Shown here piece by piece: positions 56,413 through 64,000 of a stretch of 64,000 bases of DNA. The notes beneath the pieces are model-generated. The model ran no database searches, had not been told where the DNA came from, and was given only the letters and a program-made list of their open reading frames with translations. The position numbers and the translations under genes are program-made. This DNA comes from Actinoallomurus spadix (GTDB lineage: Bacteria; Actinomycetota; Actinomycetes; Streptosporangiales; Streptosporangiaceae). The stretch is from NCBI RefSeq assembly GCF_024055725.1, contig NZ_JAMXMX010000008.1, positions 248,001-312,000 of the forward strand, given 5' to 3'. How positions within the stretch are numbered: position 1 is the stretch's first letter; every line of letters begins with the position of its first letter.

Positions 56413-57480
56413 ATGACCCGACCGACCGCCCGGGTGCTCGCCCTGCTGGAGATCCTCCAGGCCGGCGGCACCCGCACCGTCGCCGACCTCGCCGACCGGC
56501 TCGGCGTGGACGAGCGTACCGTCCGGCGGTACGTCGACCACCTGCTCGACCTGGACGTCCCGGTCCGGTCGGTACGCGGCCGGTACGGCGGGTACCGCCT
56601 CGCGCCGGGGTACCGGATGCCTCCGCTGATGCTCACCGACGAGGAGGCCCTCGCCGTACTGCTCGGCCTGGTCGCCGGCCGCCGGGCCGGGCTTGTGACC
56701 ACGTCCGTCACGGCGCTGGAGAGCGCCGCCGCGAAGGTGCGCCGGGTGCTGCCCGAGGCGCTCGGCCGCCGGTTGGAGGCACTGCTGGCGACCGTGGAGT
56801 TCACCGCTCCGTCCCGTACCGTGACCACCCCGGAGACGGGCGTGCTGCTGGTGCTCGCGGAGGCCGCGCGGCATCGCAGGCCGGTCGCCCTCGGCTACAC
56901 CTCCTGGGGCGGGCGGCGCAGCGAACGCACCCTGCAGCCGTACGGGATCGTCCTGCACTCCGGGCGCTGGTACGTCACCGGGGCGGACTCGGCCAGCGGT
57001 GAGGTGCGCACGTTCCGGCTCGACCGGATCGAGTCCGCGACGGCGCTGCAGGGGTCGTTCGAGGTGCCCGAGGGGTTCGACCCGACCGCCCGGGTGCTGT
57101 CCGGACTCGCCGAGGTGCCGTACCTGCACGAGGTGTCGGTGCGGATCCAGGGCTCGGCCGAGGAGGTTCGCGCCCGCCTCCCGGCCGGCATCGCGACGGT
57201 CGAGGACCTCCCGGCCGACGCCGCGCCGGACTCCGTCGACGCCGCGCCGGACTCCGCCGACATGGCTCGTGACCTGCCGGAGCCCTGGGTACGGGTCCGG
57301 CTGCGGGCGGAGCGGCTGGAGTGGGTCGCCGCCCTGCTCGCCTGGCTGGACCGCCCGTTCGTGATCGAGTCTCCGGACGCCCTGCGCGACCTCGTGCACG
57401 CCCTGGCCCGCCGGCTCGCCGCCTGCGCCGACGCCGGCTCGGAGGCGGAACCCCCGCCGGCGCGGCCGGACCGCCCGTGA
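56413..57480 (+). CDS. WYL-domain HTH regulator
   Basis: A 355-aa regulator: N-terminal HTH_11 (ARVLALLEILQAGGTRTVAD, then LADRLGVDERTVRRYVDHLL, GGYRLAPGYRMPPLMLTDEE), central WYL domain (TSWGGRRSERTLQPYGIVLH, SGRWYVTGADSASGEVRTFR, LDRIESATAL), and a C-terminal WCX extension. WYL domains bind nucleic acids or small effectors. A 12-aa Ala/Asp/Ser repeat (ADAAPDSVDAAPDSADM) near residue 270 looks like a recent in-frame duplication. Confidence 0.93.
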   Translation: MTRPTARVLALLEILQAGGTRTVADLADRLGVDERTVRRYVDHLLDLDVPVRSVRGRYGGYRLAPGYRMPPLMLTDEEALAVLLGLVAGRRAGLVTTSVTALESAAAKVRRVLPEALGRRLEALLATVEFTAPSRTVTTPETGVLLVLAEAARHRRPVALGYTSWGGRRSERTLQPYGIVLHSGRWYVTGADSASGEVRTFRLDRIESATALQGSFEVPEGFDPTARVLSGLAEVPYLHEVSVRIQGSAEEVRARLPAGIATVEDLPADAAPDSVDAAPDSADMARDLPEPWVRVRLRAERLEWVAALLAWLDRPFVIESPDALRDLVHALARRLAACADAGSEAEPPPARPDRP

Positions 57481-57612
57481 CCGCGTTCCCGCGTCAGGCG
57501 ACCGCGGCACCGGCGGAAGCGACCTGTTCGTCGGCTTGGGCTCGCTGAACTTCGCCCTAGGCAGGGGCTCGGCGACGACGACGAGCGTGCTGCTCCTCTG
57601 GCAGCGAGGCAC

Positions 57613-57636
57613 GGTGCCGCGCCGGTGCGCGGCACC
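57613..57636 (-). terminator. Hairpin at the VOC gene 3' end
   Basis: GGTGCCGCG-CCGGTG-CGCGGCACC is a perfect 9-bp stem with a 6-nt loop, 2 bases beyond the stop of the VOC gene, between it and the convergent WYL gene. Confidence 0.7.
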
Positions 57637-57638
57637 GG

Positions 57639-57992
57639 TCAGGCGGGCTGCCACAACTCGATCCGATTGCCCTCAGGATCGGTGACCCAGCCGAAGCGAC
57701 CGACGCCCTCCATGTCCTGCGTTTCCGCGGCCACGTCCGCGCCCTTGGCGCGCAGCTGCGCGAGCATCGCGTCGAGGTCGTGGACCCGGAAGTTGAGCAT
57801 GGTCCGCTGGGCGGGCGACCCGAAGTAGTCGATCTGGGAGTCGAACGCCGCGAACACCGTCGGCCCGGCCTCCTGGCGCCACCGGCCCTTCTCGTCGGCG
57901 TCCAGGCCGAGGCAGTCGCGGTACCACGCGCTCAGGGCCGCCGGGTCGTCGGCCCGCATGAAGTACCCACCGATTCCAAGCACACGTTCCAT
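57639..57992 (-). CDS. VOC/glyoxalase-family protein
   Basis: A 117-aa single-domain VOC protein: GIGGYFMRADDPAALSAWYR, DCLGLDADEKGRWRQEAGPT, QRTMLNFRVHDLDAMLAQLR, VGRFGWVTDPEGNRIELWQ with the C-terminal metal-ligand Glu. Related to glyoxalase/bleomycin-resistance proteins. Divergent from the unknown protein at 58147, whose start is 155 bases away. Confidence 0.9.
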   Translation of the reverse strand: MERVLGIGGYFMRADDPAALSAWYRDCLGLDADEKGRWRQEAGPTVFAAFDSQIDYFGSPAQRTMLNFRVHDLDAMLAQLRAKGADVAAETQDMEGVGRFGWVTDPEGNRIELWQPA

Positions 57993-58146
57993 GCCGCCAT
58001 CGTGCCAGGACGGCGATCGAGCGGTCCGGTCCGCACCATCGCCCGCGTCACCCCGCAGGCCGTATCCGGCATTCGGCACGACCTTCGCCATTCCGATGAC
58101 CGCAGTCGGGTGGATATCGTCCGAGAAGTCCGCCAAGGAGACCAGG

Positions 58147-58875
58147 GTGACCGTGTCAGCAGAGCTCGCCGAGATCCACCAGTGGTGGGCACAACGATCC
58201 GGCCTCACGAGCCGGCCGACGGCCTTCCGGATCGCCGGCAGCGCGTACGACCAGGTCACCCCCACCGGCGTCGACAACCCGTACTGGGAGATCGTCCGGC
58301 AGCTCCCGGCGGTGCGCGAAGCGGGGCGGGCCTGCCCCGACGGTTTCGCACGCGGACTCCCCGTCGGGCATCACCTGCTGACCAAACGCTATTCCTGGGC
58401 GATCCCCTCACCGGGCGACATCACCTGGCTCATCCGGATCCTCCACGGACGCGGCCTGGTCGAGATCGGCGCGGGCTCGGGCTACTGGGCGTGGCAGGCG
58501 GCACAGGCCGGCATCGACGTCGTCGCGTACGAGCCCGTCAGCCCCTCCGCCAACGGCTACACCGACGGCACCGAATACTTCGCCGTCCGGCGAGACGGCC
58601 CGGCCGCCGCCCGGCACCATCCCGACCGGGCGCTCCTGCTGTGCTGGCCATCTCATGACGACTCGTGGGCGACCGACGCCCTCCGCGCCTACACCAGCGA
58701 CCTACTGATCTACATCGGGCAGGGCGCGGGCGGCCACTGCGCCGATGACGGCTTCTTTCAGCTCCTCGCCCGGGCATGGACGCCGATCGCCTCCAGCGGC
58801 CACCACGTCACCTGGCGGCATACCCCCAGCACGATGACCGCCTACCGCCGCGGGACCGGACCGCGGCCGCGGTGA
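58147..58875 (+). CDS. Probable SAM-dependent methyltransferase-fold protein of unknown role
   Basis: A 242-aa protein. RGLVEIGAGSGYWAWQAAQA followed by GIDVVAYEPVSPSANG is a methyltransferase motif I-II pattern. A conserved-looking GHHLLTKRYSWAIPSPGDIT precedes it, and RALLLCWPSHDDSWATDAL follows. Such stand-alone proteins occur in actinomycetes without known substrate. GTG 58147 has aaggag at good spacing; GTG 58153 is possible. Confidence 0.7.
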   Translation: MTVSAELAEIHQWWAQRSGLTSRPTAFRIAGSAYDQVTPTGVDNPYWEIVRQLPAVREAGRACPDGFARGLPVGHHLLTKRYSWAIPSPGDITWLIRILHGRGLVEIGAGSGYWAWQAAQAGIDVVAYEPVSPSANGYTDGTEYFAVRRDGPAAARHHPDRALLLCWPSHDDSWATDALRAYTSDLLIYIGQGAGGHCADDGFFQLLARAWTPIASSGHHVTWRHTPSTMTAYRRGTGPRPR

Positions 58876-58988
58876 TCGCGGCCCGACCGGACGACCACCC
58901 GGTACGCGTGAGGCCGCCGGCGCGGGCATGCCCACGACGACGGCAGGAGCGTCGGCGCAACGCCAAGGGGGGCGTGGCGCCGAACGTC

Positions 58989-59213
58989 TCACAGTTTGAC
59001 GAGCTTGGCGTACGGCGCGGGGATCCGCTCGATGTGCGAACCGAAGTCCACCATCACGGCGATGCCTTCCTCGACACCGGTGACCACACCGAGACCGTAC
59101 CGATCATGGCTCACCTGGTCCCGCAGAGCGAAGTGCTCGACGGGCACGGCGACCGGGGCTTTGAAGGGACTGGTGGGCAGGTGACGCCGGGTCGCGGCGT
59201 GGGAGCGTTTCAT
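58989..59213 (-). CDS. Small conserved actinobacterial protein
   Basis: A 74-aa protein: MKRSHAATRRHLPTSPFKAP then VAVPVEHFALRDQVSHDRYG, LGVVTGVEEGIAVMVDFGSH, IERIPAPYAKLVKL. The C-terminal half resembles small SH3/CarD-like or ATP-binding-cassette-free beta barrels seen in conserved short actinobacterial proteins; the role is unknown. Confidence 0.7.
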   Translation of the reverse strand: MKRSHAATRRHLPTSPFKAPVAVPVEHFALRDQVSHDRYGLGVVTGVEEGIAVMVDFGSHIERIPAPYAKLVKL

Positions 59214-59329
59214 TACGCACCAGTATGCGCCATGTCGCCGATCGGCGCCCGCACGAACCCCCAACCGAGTCCCAAGTACCCGTACGAGTGTGGACGGCGG
59301 CTTCACGAACCTACGAAGCGGAGTTCCGC

Positions 59330-59872
59330 TCACCGGCACATCGCGGCGATACGCTCCGCGAAGTCCGGGAACTCCGCTCGCGCCGCCGCCACGATCTCCG
59401 CTGCGGGGCGGTGTCTCCCCGGCGCGTGCCGCTCAGCGATCACCCGGAACGCTTCGTTCGGCTCCGTCTCCTGATCTGGGTCGGTGAAAGCCTCCATCGG
59501 CCCGAACCCGTCCGCGAACAACCAGAGCAGGTCGCCGAGGTCGCGGGCTATCACGCCGCACTCGCCCTCGGAATCGATGTAGATGACAGGCTGCTCGGTG
59601 ATCGGGGCACCGGGCCGGACCAGCCAGAAGCCGGCGTAGTCGCCCGACCCCGTACTGCCGAAGAAACGGAATTCGCCGCCGTCGACCTCTGGGTTACCGG
59701 TCCACAGACGGAACCACCACGCGGTCTTCTCGGGCGCTTCGAACCGTTGGTACGGCTCGAAGTCACAACCGCGGGACTCGTCGGTCTCTTCGTCGTACTC
59801 CCACTCGAAACCGACCTCTGCCACCTCGGCCAGGGCAGTTGGCAAGGCGAGGTTTTCAAGTGTCTCCGTCAC
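59330..59872 (-). CDS. SMI1/KNR4 (SUKH)-like hypothetical protein
   Basis: A 180-aa acidic protein: APEKTAWWFRLWTGNPEVDG, GEFRFFGSTGSGDYAGFWLV, PVIYIDSEGECGVIARDLGD, LLWLFADGFGPMEAF. This is the layout of SUKH-superfamily immunity-type proteins, which often protect against contact-dependent toxins; no toxin gene is adjacent. GTG 59872 is used; the frame opens at a TTG (59923). Confidence 0.65.
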   Translation of the reverse strand: MTETLENLALPTALAEVAEVGFEWEYDEETDESRGCDFEPYQRFEAPEKTAWWFRLWTGNPEVDGGEFRFFGSTGSGDYAGFWLVRPGAPITEQPVIYIDSEGECGVIARDLGDLLWLFADGFGPMEAFTDPDQETEPNEAFRVIAERHAPGRHRPAAEIVAAARAEFPDFAERIAAMCR

Positions 59873-59941
59873 CCCCGAGAGACTAACCGCCTCACAACCG
59901 ACGATTCCGAATAACAACCGCAATGGTGACCGTACGCTCGC

Positions 59942-60523
59942 CTATCCCTTCATGGCGACGCCGAGCACGATGACGACGACCGTGATGAGCACCCCCAGGA
60001 CGAGACCGGCCACTTGGGGCGTCACCCGGTGCCGCACCCGCTTCGGCGGCTGAACCCGCGCGGCCGGGTCCGTGCTGAACTCCCACCAGGTGACCACCCG
60101 CTGGAAATTCACCGGAAAATCCGGGTCAGGGTATTGAGTGCTGTCCTGGAGCGCCGGCAGTGAGCGGCGCCGCCCGTTCGCGAGGGTGATACGAGCCACG
60201 CGCGCCGTCCCATGATTGTTCTTGGTCTCGCGTACCTCGATCCACCGGATCTCGTGCCAGGGATGAGTACGCCCACGCCCGATACCCCAGCAGATGGTTA
60301 TTCCGGCCGCCCCGACCGTGGTCGAGCTCCGGAGCATCATGGAGATGCCGAGACCGACCAATAGCACCGTCCCGCCCAGCAGCCAGCAGGTGCCCACGGC
60401 GCCGAGTCCGGAGAAGGAGACGGCTCCTTCGATGACCAACCCGAGGCCCAGCGCCGCGACATGCGGCCAGGACGGGTGATACCGATCTCTCCCCCGGAAG
60501 CTCAGCTCGTTCACGGAGCGCAC
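59942..60523 (-). CDS. Membrane protein with PH-like domain
   Basis: A 193-aa protein with two N-terminal helices (VAALGLGLVIEGAVSFSGLG, CWLLGGTVLLVGLGISMML), a soluble beta-rich part (ITICWGIGRGRTHPWHEIRW, VARITLANGRRRSLPALQDS) reminiscent of bacterial PH domains, and a final helix (VAGLVLGVLITVVVIVLGVA). Function unknown. GTG 60523, or a second GTG nine bases later. Confidence 0.65.
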   Translation of the reverse strand: MRSVNELSFRGRDRYHPSWPHVAALGLGLVIEGAVSFSGLGAVGTCWLLGGTVLLVGLGISMMLRSSTTVGAAGITICWGIGRGRTHPWHEIRWIEVRETKNNHGTARVARITLANGRRRSLPALQDSTQYPDPDFPVNFQRVVTWWEFSTDPAARVQPPKRVRHRVTPQVAGLVLGVLITVVVIVLGVAMKG

Positions 60524-60621
60524 GCTACATCTCCGGCCCTCGAACGGACGAGTTGCCCCTGACCGGCCGCCGTCCGGCGTCGCTCCTGCTCACGGACGCA
60601 TCGAGAGCTTCTTGATCGCTC

Positions 60622-61245
60622 CTACCTGGCCGACCGGCGCACGTAGGCGCCCGCTCTGGTCGCGCAGGCGGCAGCGTGGGCGCTCTCATCGGCGACGGTC
60701 TCGTTCAGCGGGTCGCCGCTGACCAGGAAGCGGTAGTACAGCGGGGCGGAGACCGCGCGGACGACCTCGGAGGCGTCGGTGCCCTCCGGCGCCTCGCCCC
60801 GCTCCACCGCCTGATCGACGCAGGGGGACCACTCGTCGATGCGGGTGGCATAGAAGCGGTGGAGCGCCTCGGCGGTGCGCTGGTCGGTGGTCGCGGCGGC
60901 GATCACGGCCTTGAACAACACGCCCTGGCGCTCGTCGGTGAGGGTGCGCACGACCAGCCGGGCGTTGGCGCGCAGGTCACCGTCCAGTGAGCCGGTCTCG
61001 GTGCGCGGGACGGACTGCTCGGCCATGTCCACGAGCAGGTCGGCGACCAGCACCTGCGGGGTTCGCCAGCGGCGGTAGACGGTGGTCTTGCCGACCTCGG
61101 CTCGGCGCGCGATCTCGGCCAGGTCGACGCCGTCGAAGCCGCACTCGATCAGCGCGTCCTCGGCGGCGCGCAGCACCGCGGTGCGCACCCGGGCGGTCCG
61201 CCCGCCGGGCCGGAGCATGCCGGGAGCGGCTCCCTCATCGGTCAT
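60622..61245 (-). CDS. TetR-family regulator of the adjacent MFS transporter
   Basis: A 207-aa TetR: TAVLRAAEDALIECGFDGVD, LAEIARRAEVGKTTVYRRWR then TPQVLVADLLVDMAE, and a TetR_C_16-like ligand domain. Divergent from the MFS transporter with a clear dyad between them, so it probably represses the pump and itself. Confidence 0.93.
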   Translation of the reverse strand: MTDEGAAPGMLRPGGRTARVRTAVLRAAEDALIECGFDGVDLAEIARRAEVGKTTVYRRWRTPQVLVADLLVDMAEQSVPRTETGSLDGDLRANARLVVRTLTDERQGVLFKAVIAAATTDQRTAEALHRFYATRIDEWSPCVDQAVERGEAPEGTDASEVVRAVSAPLYYRFLVSGDPLNETVADESAHAAACATRAGAYVRRSAR

Positions 61246-61298
61246 AACGGGACTCCAGTTTCATTTGCGCGAATCCTCTGCTACCGTCATCGCCATCC

Positions 61299-61320
61299 TA
61301 ACGGAACTACAGAACCGTTA
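61299..61320. promoter_or_regulatory. Candidate TetR operator upstream of the MFS gene
   Basis: TAACGG-N10-CCGTTA is a perfect 6-bp inverted repeat (61299-61304 / 61315-61320) 17 bases before the MFS start, with ggaggac as ribosome-binding site after it. Confidence 0.55.
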
Positions 61321-61337
61321 ACTACTGGAGGACTCCC

Positions 61338-62774
61338 ATGGCCGCACCCACCACGGCCCTTCCCACCGCACCCCCACTACGGATGGTCGGCCGCGAACGG
61401 CTCCTGCTGACCCTGCTGCTCGGCGCCCAGTTCATGGTCGCCGTCGACTTCTCGATCCTGAACGTCGCACTGCCCGAAGTGGGCGCGGGACTCGGCTTCT
61501 CGCTGGCGAACCTGCAGTGGATCGCCACCGCGTTCGCCCTGGCCGCCGCCGGATTCACCCTGCTGTTCGGCCGGGTGGCCGACCTGGTCGGGCGCAAGCG
61601 GCTCTTCATCGGCGGTATGGCCGTCCTCGGCGCGGCCTCCCTGCTCGGCGGCCTGTCCACCGGACCGGTGATGTTGCTGACCGCCCGCGTCCTGCAAGGC
61701 CTGGCCACCGCCGCCGTCACCCCGGCCGGACTCGCCCTGCTGACCACCGCGTTCCGGGAGGGGCCGCTGCGCGAACGCGCACTCGGCCTCAACGGCGCAC
61801 TGATGTCGGCCGGATTCACCGCCGGCGCGATCCTGGGCGGCCTGCTGACCAGCCTGCTGTCCTGGCGCTGGGCCTTCCTGATCAACGTGCCGGTCGCCGC
61901 TCTGATCGTCGCGCTCGCCCCCCGCATGATCGACGATGACCGGTCGGGCGACCGCCCCCGCCTCGACGTCCCCGGCGCCGCGACCGTCACCGCCGGCCTG
62001 CTGCTGCTGGTGTTCGGCCTCACTCAGGCCGGCGAGCACGGCTGGACCACCCCCGCCACGCTCGTCGCGCTCGTCGCCGGCGCCGCGCTCATGGTCGCGT
62101 TCTGGTTCGTCGAGCGGTGGGCCGCCGAACCGCTCGTTCCCACCGCCCTGCTCGGCCGCCGCACGGTGGTCTGGGGCAACCTCGCCGGACTGATCGCGTT
62201 CGTCACCGAGACCTCGCTCGTCTTCCTGCTCACCCTCTACCTGCAGAAGGTCCTCGGCTACTCGCCACTGGCCACCGGCCTGGCGTTCGGCGTCCTCGGC
62301 CTCGGCACCCTCCTGGGCGGCACCCTCGGCGGACGCGCCGTCGGCCGGTTCGGCGCCCGCGCCACCATCCTCGGCGGAGGCCTGGTGCAGGCCGTCGCCA
62401 CCGTCACCCTGGTCGCCCTCGGCACCGGCCCGAGCTGGATCGCGCTACTGCTCGCCGCCACCTTCGTCGGCGGTGTCGGCAACATGCTGGTGATCGTCGC
62501 GTTCATGGTCACCGCGACCTCCGGCCTCGCGGACGCCGACCAGGGCCGCGCTACCGGCGTCGCCACCATGACCCAGCAGATCGGCATCACCCTCGGGACG
62601 CCGGTCATGAGCGCCGTCGCCACCGCCGCCATGGCCGGGCACACCGGCGCCGGAGCGGTGCTGAGCGGGGTACGGGTCGCGATCGGCGTCAACGCCGCCC
62701 TGGTCGTCGCCGGTTCCCTGCTCGCCGCCGCCTTCCTCGGCCGCGCCCGCGCCCGCGCCCGGAAAAGCTTCTGA
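61338..62774 (+). CDS. MFS drug efflux transporter (DHA2/14-TMS type)
   Basis: A 478-aa major facilitator: motif D-like VAVDFSILNVALPEVGAGLG, motif A GRVADLVGRKRLFIGGM, motif C GFTAGAILGGLLTSLLSWRW, and repeated hydrophobic helices through the C-terminus. EmrB/QacA-like pumps export drugs or self-made metabolites using proton motive force. Under control of the divergent TetR. Confidence 0.93.
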   Translation: MAAPTTALPTAPPLRMVGRERLLLTLLLGAQFMVAVDFSILNVALPEVGAGLGFSLANLQWIATAFALAAAGFTLLFGRVADLVGRKRLFIGGMAVLGAASLLGGLSTGPVMLLTARVLQGLATAAVTPAGLALLTTAFREGPLRERALGLNGALMSAGFTAGAILGGLLTSLLSWRWAFLINVPVAALIVALAPRMIDDDRSGDRPRLDVPGAATVTAGLLLLVFGLTQAGEHGWTTPATLVALVAGAALMVAFWFVERWAAEPLVPTALLGRRTVVWGNLAGLIAFVTETSLVFLLTLYLQKVLGYSPLATGLAFGVLGLGTLLGGTLGGRAVGRFGARATILGGGLVQAVATVTLVALGTGPSWIALLLAATFVGGVGNMLVIVAFMVTATSGLADADQGRATGVATMTQQIGITLGTPVMSAVATAAMAGHTGAGAVLSGVRVAIGVNAALVVAGSLLAAAFLGRARARARKSF

Positions 62775-62851
62775 ACCCGCCCACGGCCGGAACGGGAGCC
62801 GAACCACCCCCCGTTCCAGCCTCAGCCATGTCCTGGGACCGAAGGCGTCGA

Positions 62852-63772
62852 TCATCGGGTGGGCGTGGGTGCTCGGCCCGCGATCAGTGCCGCGACGAGC
62901 GCGAGCGTGAGCCCGACCAGGGTGACAAGGGTGAGGGGCTCCCCGAACATCACGGCGCCCCAGAGGGAGGTGACGGGTGCGACGAAGAACATCAGGCTGT
63001 TGACGGGAGTGACACCGATGCGCTGCACCAAGAACCAGTAGAGACCGTAGCCGCCGAAGGTGGCGAGCAGGATGAGCCACGCCATGGCGATCCAGAATCC
63101 GGACGAGGAAGGCGGGGTGGCGGTCCCGGTGGCGACGGCGAGGACGGTGAACACGAGGGCCGAGGTGGTGCAGTGGATCGCCAAGGCCTGCAGGGGCGGG
63201 GTGAGCACGTTCGCGCGGCGTTCGAGGATCGTGGACGCGATGAGGCTGAGCATGCCGGCGAACGGGATCAGGTAGGCCCACGTGGGGGCGTGAGCCGCGG
63301 GTGAGGAGGCGTTCGTCCAGCTGACGATCACCACGCCGGCGAGCCCGAGCACCAGACCCGCCCACTGACGCCCCACCACTGCGACGCCGAGCAGCGGGCC
63401 TACGAGCGCGCCCGCGACGAGTGGCTGGACCCCATCGACGAGGGCCGTGGTGCCCGTGCTCACCCCGAGCCCGATGGCCCAGTAGACCGTGAGCAGGTAC
63501 CCGGACTGCGAGAGCAGGCCGATGAGCACGTGGCGTGCGACGTCGCCGCGCGAGGGCCGTGGGGATCCTCGCCCGAGTCGTGCCGGCACGGCCGCGAGGA
63601 GGAGAACCGCCGGCGGCACGAACCGCCACATCAAGATCGTGGTGACCGGGGCTTCGGCGGCGCCGAGCTTCGCGCCGACGAACCCCGAGGACCAGCAGAG
63701 CACGAACAAGGCCGCGAGCACACCCGTCGACCACGCTCGCAACCCGCGAGGTATACCGATCTGTATACTCAT
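62852..63772 (-). CDS. EamA/DMT-family transporter
   Basis: A 306-aa ten-helix drug/metabolite transporter: STGVLAALFVLCWSSGFVGA, AEAPVTTILMWRFVPPAVLL (first EamA repeat), WAGLVLGLAGVVIVSW, FAGMLSLIASTILERRANVL, SLMFFVAPVTSLWGAVMFGE (second repeat, with the conserved Glu). Export of small metabolites or amino acids is usual. ATG 63772 makes the operator arm part of codons 2-7; GTG at codon 18 is an alternative start. Confidence 0.92.
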   Translation of the reverse strand: MSIQIGIPRGLRAWSTGVLAALFVLCWSSGFVGAKLGAAEAPVTTILMWRFVPPAVLLLAAVPARLGRGSPRPSRGDVARHVLIGLLSQSGYLLTVYWAIGLGVSTGTTALVDGVQPLVAGALVGPLLGVAVVGRQWAGLVLGLAGVVIVSWTNASSPAAHAPTWAYLIPFAGMLSLIASTILERRANVLTPPLQALAIHCTTSALVFTVLAVATGTATPPSSSGFWIAMAWLILLATFGGYGLYWFLVQRIGVTPVNSLMFFVAPVTSLWGAVMFGEPLTLVTLVGLTLALVAALIAGRAPTPTR

Positions 63773-63799
63773 GTGGCGTCACTATACAGATTGGTATAC
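63751..63799. promoter_or_regulatory. Paired operator in the EamA/TetR divergon
   Basis: GTATACCGATCTGTATA (63751-63767) and TATACAGATTGGTATAC (63783-63799) are 17-bp inverted copies with one mismatch and a 15-bp spacer. Each arm contains its own near-palindrome (TATAC-N6-GTATA type), so two TetR dimers could bind. The left arm lies inside the first codons of the EamA gene. Confidence 0.7.
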
Positions 63800-63820
63800 T
63801 GCTGCCGTATCCTGGGCGTC

Positions 63821-64000
63821 ATGAGCGACGTCATCGACTGGACCCCCAAGGCGCACGCCGTGCTCCAGGCCGCCTCGGAACTGTTCTACGAGCGCGGGAT
63901 CCATGCCGTCGGAGTCGATGTCATCGCCGCACGCGCCGGAGTCACCAAGAAGACGCTGTACGACCGGTTCGGGTCCAAGGAACGCCTGGTCGTGGAGTAC
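63821..64000 (+). CDS. TetR-family regulator, C-terminus beyond window edge
   Basis: The first 60 residues are a complete TetR DNA-binding domain: KAHAVLQAASELFYERGIHA, VGVDVIAARAGVTKKTLYDR then FGSKERLVVEY. The rest lies beyond base 64000. Divergent from the EamA transporter across a paired operator. Confidence 0.9.
   Translation, partial: MSDVIDWTPKAHAVLQAASELFYERGIHAVGVDVIAARAGVTKKTLYDRFGSKERLVVEY

Overview
The window is a high-GC actinomycete chromosome segment. GTG/TTG starts, 4-nt ATGA/GTGA overlaps, paired sensor kinases, an XRE/DUF397/ATPase locus and the folate-ftsH-hpt-tilS-dacB-ppa gene order fit Actinomycetia, most likely a Streptosporangiales/Thermomonosporaceae-type organism; the genus is inference. 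I saw no rRNA, tRNA or CRISPR.

Layout. 0-8 kb: truncated sensor kinase, MidA-type methyltransferase, P450, a gutted TnpB/IS605-type element carrying an HxlR regulator and a tautomerase, a pair of PH-domain membrane proteins and a stand-alone NuoD. 8-15 kb: accessory DNA with a HigB/XRE toxin-antitoxin pair, an efflux-adaptor remnant, a secreted protein, an XRE/truncated DUF397/ATPase locus, MerR with a small membrane protein, and MarR with a haloalkane dehalogenase. 15-29.4 kb: conserved housekeeping block (DUF3180, folK, folB, NTF2-like protein, folP, phosphatidylglycerol lysyltransferase-like protein, folE, ftsH, hpt, tilS, zincin-like protein, dacB, divergent ppa, NlpC/P60 hydrolase). Most fol genes overlap by 4 nt and are translationally coupled.

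29.5-40.7 kb: membrane-anchored sigma-factor-like protein with a coupled partner, saccharopine dehydrogenase-like reductase, NERD protein, pyrD, class IV aminotransferase, a 48-aa membrane peptide behind an attenuator-like leader, a secreted peptidase, acetyltransferase, MSMEG_6728-type protein and F420-type reductase. 40.8-47.2 kb: HxlR, secreted M6 protease, then a mosaic of broken or chimeric genes (aldo/keto reductase joined to a transglycosylase-like tail, hydrolase fragment, duplicated gene scraps) around an intact VOC/TetR divergon and a methyltransferase, ending in a 42-bp-period repeat. 47.2-64 kb: argG with an ARG-box-like site, membrane hydrolase, Old Yellow Enzyme, DUF2306 protein, two-component system, YchJ and YciI-like proteins, WYL regulator, VOC protein and several unknowns, TetR/MFS and TetR/EamA divergons, the last TetR cut by the window edge.

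Themes. MidA and NuoD lie 5 kb apart and NuoD keeps the arginine that the mitochondrial MidA homologue methylates, suggesting an enzyme-substrate pair. Many regulators (HxlR, MerR, MarR, TetR x3) have clear dyad operators in their divergent or autoregulated promoters, which makes the regulation of the accessory genes unusually readable.
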